This document shows positions 56,701 through 64,000 of a stretch of 64,000 nucleotides of DNA, piece after piece. A program made the translations under genes and the position numbers. Source of the DNA: Branchiostoma lanceolatum (lineage: Eukaryota > Chordata > Leptocardii > Amphioxiformes > Branchiostomatidae); assembly GCF_035083965.1 (NCBI RefSeq), contig NC_089726.1, forward strand, positions 19,039,501-19,103,500, written 5' to 3'. Numbering within the stretch: position 1 is the stretch's first letter; each line of letters starts with the position of its first letter. Under the pieces are notes generated by a model, which was given only the letters and a program-made list of their open reading frames with translations, was not told the DNA's origin and searched no databases.

Positions 56701-59700
56701 ATCGAATGAAACCTTGAAATAAGACATTGATTACTAAACGGCACTATTGTAAACATCATATTGCATATGTCTAGGCTACTTTGCGTGCGACAGGAAAAGT
56801 ACTAACAGTTCCTTTTCTGCATAGCGTTATGAATGGATTGGGCTATGTGGATAGATATGGAATCTGGACAAGATAAAGGTACATTGAAAGTATCGGTACT
56901 TGATAAGATGTCATCAAAGGACGAGGCTGAAAATGAAAGGGACAACGCTAATGCTTCAAATGTCGGTAGAAACGGAAGACTCATTGTTGTACATTACCAA
57001 ATAAAAAGACGTAAAAATGAATCTGCAATTATACCATGTATAGCTAGTCTCATAGATCGATTGGCAAATAAGCCCATTCACGGTTCCGACTTCGCATGTG
57101 CAGTGTCAAATGTGAAGGCAGTTGGCTTGTAAACAGTGTTCGTCTCGACATTGTCTAGATTTGCACAACGGCCCGACGGGTTTTGTTTACGTCTCGGGGC
57201 CTTTACCTTTGACACTACACATGCGTAGTCGGAACCGTGATTGGGCTTATAGTCCTAGGTCGCATACCCAGGTCGGCTAACTCCCCTGGCATGTTAGATT
57301 TTTTTTTTGCCAATTTCGTATGCTACTATTTTTCCAGCGGCATATGAAGTCTGGTAGAGCCTAACTATATCATACAATTCTCTTGTGACGAAACAGGTGG
57401 AGGTAGCATATACAACACATTTGAAGGTTGTCAGAGGGGGGGGGGGGATTCAAACATTTTCTCGGTGGGGCCAAAGCAAAGGCCATGGGATCTTCTTATC
57501 TAATGGAGTTATACTATTCTACTCTGCCAATATACTATAATTCTTGTTTCTTTCATTGTAACTTTAATTATGTTTACTGGTTTCACAGTCACTTCTGAAC
57601 CGTGAACTTATCATCAACGTGAAAAAACCCTGTTGTTATTATTTATGATTCCTTCACACAATAGTTCTGTAAATCACTTGCCACCACCGTGAAGTTCAAG
57701 TTCAGTGAAAATTTCAATTTTCCTTACACCGTGAAATTTTGCTACCGTGAAGATAAAGTGAATTACAGTATATTGACATTTGTTGCTCTTTTTTAAAGTT
57801 GCAAGTCATGGCATTTATATATCGTACGACAAGTGTGTGGAACTTGAACGATAGTTACTCAGCAAATCGATCAACTTTTGTCACATCCATCTTACCTGGG
57901 TTTTGTATCCGGGTCACCCTCAACTTCCGGTGTGCGTTTCCTCCAAACGTCATACATGGTTTTCCCTTCCGGTGCACTGACAGGCCAGGGAACCTGCATA
58001 ACATTGGGTACGTGACTTGCGGGTTCGTTCAGTACAAAGGACAGTACTCTATACGAGTTTGCGTACACATACACAGATCCATGAACAGATACGGGGGGCG
58101 ACACAAGTTAACTGGCACGTATGACCCGCTACTACGGTCACGTGTCTCTGACGTCACGTTACAGGAGTAGACGGATCAACCAAAAATTTGGGTAAGTCCC
58201 AAATCATTATTGTGTTGGATGTGAAGTTTAATTCCTTAGTTCATAACATATCCATTATCATGCCTGATCTGGAAAGTGTTGTTTTACGACTTACGACGTT
58301 TTGGGGTTATCATTTGCTGCGTATGTTCCAAAATTACAGGCGAATGACATGCCTACCAGCAAAGTTCGCAACCATTAGATAAACCCACCTTCTTCGCGGC
58401 TTCCAGTAATGCCGGTGCAAGTTGGGGTGACGCTCTCCCACGGAGGGAGTAGGTGGCTGTTCAGGGGAAATCGTATTACAATACTTCAGCGGTATGAAAT
58501 GCTTACGGGAAACATTTAGTACGCGTATTTCGGACGCCAAATTTTTGAAAGAGACAAAATAAAAAAAAGCTTGCATCGGCCGGGAATCGAACCCGGGCCT
58601 CCCGCGTGGCAGGCGAGAATTCTACCACTGAACCACCGATGCTGACGATGATGGTAGGGTAATGTTAACTGTAAGATATATTATTTACATTTGAGCCCCA
58701 AACTTTTTAAACAGATATCATAAGTTATATGGCCATCAGGAAATCTTACAAAATGTTTTACAATAGATGAAATAACAATGGATGATATAGAAAGATGGAT
58801 AGGAAGTTGATGTTTTACTAACCTCTTACAGCCATGTCCACGTTCAAGTACGCCACAGCTCGCTCTGTTAGAATCTTACCGAAATCCTGTATAAGAAAAA
58901 GATGATTATATGACCATGAACCACGTTGTAGCTAATCTAATCTAAATGCAACATAAAATACTTCATTGTTTCAAAGAAAAACAGAAAGAATGTCGATGTA
59001 CTCTAGTGGTGAAGAAGAAATAGGAAGAAACGTATACAAGTATATGCGCTTTCGTAGATTCAAGTACGCATGTGCAGTGTCAAAGGTGAAGACCCCTGGC
59101 TTGTAAACAGTTCTGTCTCGACCATTGTCTAGATTTGCAGGACATCGCCCAGACGGGTTTTGTTTACGTCTCTTGGGCCTTCACCTTTGACACCGCGCAT
59201 GCGTACTCGATGTGCGAAAGCGTATATTGACGTGACCTACTTCGACCCATTCGAACGACCCGTGAACTCCATATTCTTCAGCATCCCAGCTGCAAAACAC
59301 GAGTGATCGTCTGGGGCGCCACCCTGCGGATTTGAAAGGCAAGTCACAAACAGAAGCGGCTAAAGGAATGATGAGTTCAAAAACTCTTGCATCGGCCGGG
59401 AATCGAACCCGGGCCTCCCGCGTGGCAGGCGAGAATTCTACCACTGAACCACCGATGCCGATATAATATGTTCATCATGCTCACGTCAGATACTGACTTA
59501 TACCATAACCTTAGATATAGTATTGTTAAGAATACGTAACTATACAGCTGATGAGCATTGACATCGCCGCCATGTTGTTAGAACTGATGATAGATACAAA
59601 ATGGCGTCATTAAAACACACGGGCGATCATTCTACGAAAAAAGGACGGAATATACTCATTTTTATGATATCTTTTTTAGAAGCAAATAGCAGGCATGAAA

Positions 59701-62700
59701 GAGAAGTGGGAAATCAAATACGTTAATGAAGGTTGGGAAATCAATATTTCATGACAGCCTCACATAATGACTTGATTACGAAAGTCCAGAACGACAAAGC
59801 AAACAGCCTATGCTGAGGTCTGTAAGCACACAGCCTATGCGGAGGTCTGTGAGCACCTCTTTTGAGGCCCCTGAGTACCTCTGTTGAGGCCTGTGAGCAC
59901 CTCTTTTGAGGCCTGTGAGCTTTGTTGTTCTGGGCTTTCGTACTAGTCACATTTCTTTAACCAACCAACATGGCGAACACGTAATCACGTAACTCATAAC
60001 CACGTGACAGCTAACCAATCAAAAGGTTACCTCTTTTCACCATTGCTCCGAACGCGTGGCTAACCTCCAGAAAGGAGCTGGTACCACTGCTAGGGTCAAC
60101 TCCGCCAAGGTTCCATGCGTCACGATGGTTGCCTAGCAACACATAACGGTCTGGAACAGAGAGTAACGAATGGGTACAAACTATAAAGATCGTTTTCATC
60201 GATGTCACTTGGTTAAGTCTAAATGAAACACAGCTGTTCAATGAAAAAACAAATAAAGTTCTCAAATTTACATAATGCTGATAACTGGATGCATCAAATG
60301 TTACTGTAAAATCAGTTAAGTTCGCGTGGTTTTCATTTCGCGTTAAGAAGAAAATGGAGTTTTCGCGATGGTTTTAAGTTTGCGGCAGCGCTATAGTCAC
60401 ATACTGCTACAGTATTGGATAAAAATGTTTGCGGTGGTTATAAGTTTGGGGTGAAACGGTCGCCGCGAAAACCACGAACATAAAACCACCGCGAACATTT
60501 CTGCATTTACAGTATATTGTCCAGGTAACGGTCTAAACCTGTATGACACGAAATCATGGTGTTCGGGGCCATAACACTTCCCCAAAGGGCCGCTAGGAGC
60601 GCAATTTAGTCAGACTAGTTGTATAGCTATCACTGTTCGGCTAAATACACATCAAAAACATAGAGTCTATGTTTTTAATGTGTATTAAGATCATAGAGAT
60701 ACAGATATCTAACTGACATGCAGGCACTTCCTCATTGGTCGATTCTCTAATTACCGTGTAATAATTGGTTGAATTGCTAATTGTGATGGACAGTTAGGAC
60801 CAGACTATTCTTTGCCACACTGGCCTCGTTTTCATTCTATCATGTCCGCCGCGTGAGAAAGGTGTATGTTGACTCTTTCCGTACATGTACCTCCATGAGG
60901 TGTGGCTCTATCTCACCTGGCTCCACGCGACCCCGGATGACCCCGATGACGTTGTGAATGGGCCTCACCTGACGGTTGACGTTAACATTCAGCCGGACTT
61001 TCCTAAACAAGATTTTTGTAATGAAAACAATATGAACTAGAGTTAAGTATTTGTGCTACATATACTTCAGGTTTGCTATATTGTTTTAGCGACTACGGGG
61101 CCTTTTTATAAACATGAATTGGTATTGAATTTTTTTATTATTTGAGTTGAATGTGTGATAGTTGTGTGCCGATTTGTTTAGAAAAAGAGAGCACGCTAGC
61201 GACCCCAAAAAATAACCCTCCCAATGAAATGGTATGGCGACCTTGTGACGTCACAATTCAAGATGGCGGCCACCTTATATGCCAACGGATCCAACAAAGG
61301 TTTTGCTACGCAAACTTGTAAAAACCCCAGGGGTTACTGTTTCTGTGCTTGTGTGATCGCACCTATAGCTTCAGGTCCTTTGATGGACTTGTGTGAATTA
61401 TGGTATATGGGTTGCTATTCAAGTCCCAAAGAAACATGGCAATATTTTGCCCCCTAGCTGTATATTCAAGTACTATAGCATTGCAGGCCGATACCGCCAT
61501 CTTGAAAGCATGGACAGCTGGTCAATCGTCCCCGACGTATGACCCCCTTATGGAAGGGAGATAGCTAGGGTTATGGCATAAAGAAATTCGCAAAAACTCT
61601 AAATTTATAGATCTTCGATTTCTTGTTGCCACTGTTTGTGAATGTATTGTTGACGGATATCACTTGAAAGCGTTACTGAGTCACATCATCAATGCACCAG
61701 GATGTAGCAACACAAGCATCTATATATATTAGAGAACTTTCCAGTGCAGTACATCTATATATATTTATGCGTATGTTATATCTATATATATTTATGCACA
61801 TGTTATCAGACCAAGCACGGGCACACACACCGCGCTCGTCCCGATGCCTGCAGTCCCGGTCCAAGCCGGTAGGTGATGTTGAGACCACCTCTCCAGGAGG
61901 ACGGAGCGTCCGGTCCTCCCATTGCACTTTGTGGAATAAAAGGAGGAATATATGATGAAGAAAAATTCTCTACTAAGGTAAAATGAAAACATAATTGCAT
62001 CGGCCGGGAATCGAACCGGGGCCTCCCGCGTGGCAGGCGAGAATTCTACCACTGAACCACCGATGCTACGGATAAATCATTAAGCTGTATTAAATTTTCA
62101 CGAGAAACATGTAGTACAATCATTTGAGACGCAAAAGTTTTGAACGAGACAAAAACGTTTGCATCGGCCGGGAATCGAACCCGGGCCTCCCGCGTGGCAG
62201 GCGAGAATTCTACCACTGAACCACCGATGCGATTCACATGTAATGTCTGAAACAGAAAAACTCGATTATCCATCACAATCATTGCTGATTAAATACCTGA
62301 GGAGGTGCCACGCGTCGTTATACCCTATGGGGTACGCCGGGATGGTGGGTAGGGGTTCACTCTCACTTTCATTCAACCGGAACATGTAATCTACGTCGAG
62401 AGAGGTAGACAATTTTTCATCGTTTTATCAAACTTCCTGTTGTTATAACTTCTCTTATCAAGCATTCTGTACTGTTATCTAAGCACATCGACTGGTGATG
62501 ATGACTGTCATCTAAATAAAGACCAATGCATTGTTGCTGTTGTATACGATGTATTGTTATATAATGAATTGCTTTTCGAAAGTTGATTATTCTAAATTTT
62601 GACAACAAACTAATACATTGTAGATAAAAAATTAACGCAAAGAAGAACTATCATGTCATCGTCATCATATCAACCCATTGAGCTGGATTTTCTATTGAGA

Positions 62701-64000
62701 CATAATCAATCACGTATCTTATAGCACAATACTAAACTTTCTTCCAACACGAAGGTATACACGGATAAAATTTTAACGACCACTGTCGCCTTCTTCAGGA
62801 TCAATAATGATCAATCACTTCCGAGCGTAAACTCGTGGGAGTTACAGACACGTGACTTTATTGACACGTGACTTTACGGTTACGTGACGTCAGTAAATGG
62901 TCAAACGAGCCACGAAGTTTATAACGTCGACCGTCCCTGTTTATGCTAGGGTCACATTTCAAATCCGGGGCCCGACCGGGCAGTATTTGGGAACGAAAAG
63001 TATGATATAGAAGACAACAAAAACACAAAACGTACCCAAAATTGACATAAACTTTGATTTTTTGTTTCCGCAAACAGCCCGGCGGGGTCCCAGTTAGGAA
63101 ATGTGACCCTAGCATAAGTGATGGCTGGAGTGGCCTGAACACGTGCACGTACCTTTTGCAGGGTAACCTGGTGTTAGCGGTTCCCCCTGCCCTCCCCCTG
63201 TGTAGAGGTAATGTCCCCTCTGCACTGCCGTACCCGGGCCGAACCACCCCTCGGGGTACACCGGCCGGCCGCTAGCTTCGGGGCCGGTCCCTACCGTGTC
63301 CGCGGGGTCCGAGTACACGATCAGGCCGATGGCACCCCGTACCTGGCAACGTCTCAACTACGAGGGACAAACACCAAATGAAAGTTACTCAAGCAACTGG
63401 ACTTTTGGAAACGGTTAGACATTTCAAATATCTGTATTTGTATTTATATAGCCGGTATAACCGCCCTTCGGCGTAACATTCCAGCTAATTTGACACTGAA
63501 GAAGATTTGTCGGTCAGCAGTTTTTAGTCATTATCCCCACGAACTATGAATTGATATGTAAATAAAGTAAAGACAATTGTAGATAGTCCAAAAGGATGAA
63601 AAATACATACAAATTTAAGCCAGGGTTAATGTAACTGAGACAACTAAGATAATAGCTTCCGTTGTTGTAGTACAGAAGCTAAAGCTAGTTCGCGGGCATG
63701 CCTGGGTCCTAGGTGCCAGACAGTTCGACTCGCAGCCCTCATACCCTGGGAGAACGTGTAAGTACAAATAACCCTTCAGGACTACCGCATATGTAGCATG
63801 TGAGACACAAAAGTTTGAAAAAAAACTTGCATCGGCCGGGAATCGAACACGGGCCTCCCGCGTGGCAGGCGAGAATTCTACCACTGAACCACCGATGCCG
63901 ACGATGTGGACATTCTGTGCTTATTTCGTAACAAGCATTTAGCACGCTTATTTTATACGCAAAAGTGTTGATGAAAAACAAAATTGATGCATCGGCCGGG
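53477..64000 (-). CDS. FOLH1/NAALAD2-like: glutamate carboxypeptidase II-like M28 metallopeptidase (5' end beyond window)
   Basis: Zinc exopeptidase of the transferrin-receptor/GCPII group. Exons seen: 63153-63342, 62297-62390, 61831-61926, 60917-61002, 60031-60150, 59241-59323, 58823-58886, 58389-58456, 57896-57993, 56139-56229, 55346-55598, 54730-54811, 54142-54234, 53477-53669; all phases agree, giving 536 aa. Order: end of the PA domain ([19 protein letters not shown]), M28 catalytic core, TfR-like dimerisation domain. Zinc and catalytic residues are present: His in GNHRDAW, Asp in GGVDPSSG, Glu-Glu in WDAEEYG, Asp in LNVDMA, His in PLYHT. Human GCPII binds C-terminal glutamate through two arginines in its GRAR loop; here that loop reads PSVDL, so substrate preference probably differs. 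The N-terminal anchor and the rest of the PA domain lie beyond 64000. Transferrin-receptor-like non-enzymes are excluded by the intact zinc site. Confidence 0.93.
53699..53893. repeat. AAT-rich microsatellite
   Basis: (ATA)n with AAC and GAT interruptions in the last intron of the peptidase gene, starting about 30 bp from the final exon's acceptor. Confidence 0.95.
56395..56655. mobile_element. hairpin MITE in peptidase intron
   Basis: Near-complete palindrome: TCAGTGACTTAAAAAAAGGTTACGAGA at the left and its complement at the right, with a CTAGTCTCGCGAGA core in both arms. One arm contains an extra GAGGTATATAAAACCTC hairpin. A half copy is at 36749. Confidence 0.8.
57066..57250. mobile_element. 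hairpin MITE in peptidase intron, copy 1
   Basis: AGCCCA(T)TCACGGTTCCGACT...CATGTGCAGTGTCAAA pairs with TTTGACACTACACATGCG...GGAACCGTGATTGGGCT. The centre (GTCTAGATTTGCA) is shared with the copy at 59045. Confidence 0.8.
57260..57375. mobile_element. remnant of the CTCTACCAGAC element family
   Basis: GCCAATTTCGTATGCTACTATTTTTCC and GTCTGGTAGAGCCTAA resemble the element at 5640-5830 (TCTACTATTTTCCCGGC; CTCTACCAGAC). It is a diverged, partial copy. Confidence 0.4.
58572..58642 (-). tRNA. tRNA-Gly(GCC), copy 1
   Basis: Complete 71-nt cloverleaf starting GCATCGGTGGTTCAGTGG, with anticodon GCC in the loop CTGCCAC, T arm GGTTCGATTCC and discriminator A. Acceptor and T stems pair fully. A run of T follows the 3' end on the minus strand, a Pol III terminator. 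It lies in a peptidase intron on the same strand as the host gene. Confidence 0.97.
59045..59228. mobile_element. hairpin MITE in peptidase intron, copy 2
   Basis: TACGCATGTGCAGTGTCAAAGGTGAAG pairs with CTTCACCTTTGACACCGCGCATGCGTA; outer GCGCTTTCGTA / GCGAAAGCGTA words add a second stem. Same family as 57066-57250. Confidence 0.8.
59388..59458 (-). tRNA. tRNA-Gly(GCC), copy 2
   Basis: Sequence identical to copy 1 across the mature tRNA, including anticodon GCC and fully paired stems. AAGAGTTTTTG follows, giving a T5 terminator. Located 65 bp from a peptidase exon, on the host strand. Confidence 0.97.
59773..59942. mobile_element. inverted-repeat element containing short tandem repeats
   Basis: TACGAAAGTCCAGAAC and GTTCTGGGCTTTCGTA form near-perfect ends. 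Inside, about four units of GAGGCC(T)TGTGAGCACCTC type, roughly 36-37 bp each, run head to tail. Confidence 0.75.
60303..60514. mobile_element. MITE of the GTTCGCGGTGG family in peptidase intron
   Basis: TTACTGTAAAATCAGTTAAGTTCGCG at one end and CGCGAACATTTCTGCATTTACAGTA at the other, with the same CGCTATAGTCACATACT centre as the copy in the fusion gene's intron. Confidence 0.8.
61996..62066 (-). tRNA. tRNA-Gly(GCC), copy 3, T-stem variant
   Basis: As copies 1 and 2 except for one base in the T stem: the 5' strand reads CCCGG, not CCGGG, leaving a C-C mismatch at the middle pair. Anticodon, D arm and B-box loop are intact and a T4 run follows. It may be functional or an early pseudogene. Confidence 0.9.
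62160..62230 (-). tRNA. tRNA-Gly(GCC), copy 4
   Basis: Identical to copies 1 and 2 in the mature region. Its end lies only 94 bp from copy 3, in the same intron. A T5 run follows (CGTTTTTG). Confidence 0.97.
63828..63898 (-). tRNA. tRNA-Gly(GCC), copy 5, T-stem variant
   Basis: One substitution in the T stem (5' strand CCGTG for CCGGG) gives a U-C mismatch at the fourth pair. The rest is identical and a long T run follows. It lies upstream of the first peptidase exon seen, on the same strand. Confidence 0.9.
63988..64000 (-). tRNA. tRNA-Gly(GCC), copy 6, cut by window end
   Basis: The last 13 bases match the 3' end of the other tRNA-Gly copies (CCCGGCCGATGC plus discriminator A). The 5' part lies beyond the window. 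The tRNA array therefore continues. Confidence 0.85.

Noticed and set aside
56833..57132. 99-codon plus-strand open frame in a peptidase intron
   Set aside because: Its 3' part lies inside a hairpin MITE and the rest has no recognisable similarity or splice context.

Overview
This window is animal genomic DNA, most likely from a cephalochordate (amphioxus, Branchiostoma). That assignment is inferred from intron-rich genes with chordate-type exon phases, a tRNA-Gly(GCC) of vertebrate type, dense small inverted-repeat elements, and a non-LTR retrotransposon of the CR1/L2 type. All multi-exon models were built by eye from splice signals, reading phase and family knowledge; no alignment or transcript was available.

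0-27 kb is a young, rearranged segmental duplication. A 10-TM drug/metabolite transporter (EamA/SLC35G-like) is present as three full-length copies (1940-2974 +, 11772-12953 +, 22494-23690 -) and two identical-type deleted copies (3860-4057, 7692-7889). The copies lie in direct units of about 3.85 kb. The last unit is mirrored as a large inverted repeat: left arm 9057-17215, right arm 20311-26340. A broken CR1/L2-like retrotransposon sits in the spacer. A TTAA-flanked piggyBac-like element (13631-15710) is in the left arm only; the right arm keeps the empty site. Each arm also carries the last two exons of an acyltransferase-3/NRF-6-like gene, pointing outward, and two probable upstream exons of such a gene lie at 27.7-28.2 kb.

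30.9-41.3 kb (minus) is an 11-exon histidine acid phosphatase of the ACP2/ACP3 type: 409 aa, signal peptide, RHGDRSP and HD motifs, C-terminal membrane anchor. Its introns hold several inverted-repeat elements and a 133-bp tandem repeat. 41.3-47.5 kb is gene-free and full of repeats.

47.7-52.0 kb (plus) holds the most unusual gene. A 1212-aa protein has an N-terminal YfeX-like dye-decolorizing heme peroxidase (DyP) fused to a glycyl radical enzyme (pyruvate formate-lyase superfamily, GCxEP type) with its C-terminal glycyl radical motif. Two spliceosomal introns, one carrying an element family found elsewhere in the window, argue that it is resident in the animal genome and not a bacterial contaminant. 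Its substrate is unknown.

53.5-64 kb (minus, running off the end) is a glutamate-carboxypeptidase-II-like M28 peptidase: 14 exons, part of the PA domain to the C-terminus, all zinc ligands present, but the glutamate-binding arginine pair not conserved. Its introns contain five complete tRNA-Gly(GCC) genes and the start of a sixth, all on the host strand and each followed by a T run.

The three multi-exon genes show no obvious shared pathway. The peroxidase/glycyl-radical gene and the peptidase gene are convergent, with about 1.4 kb between their stop codons.
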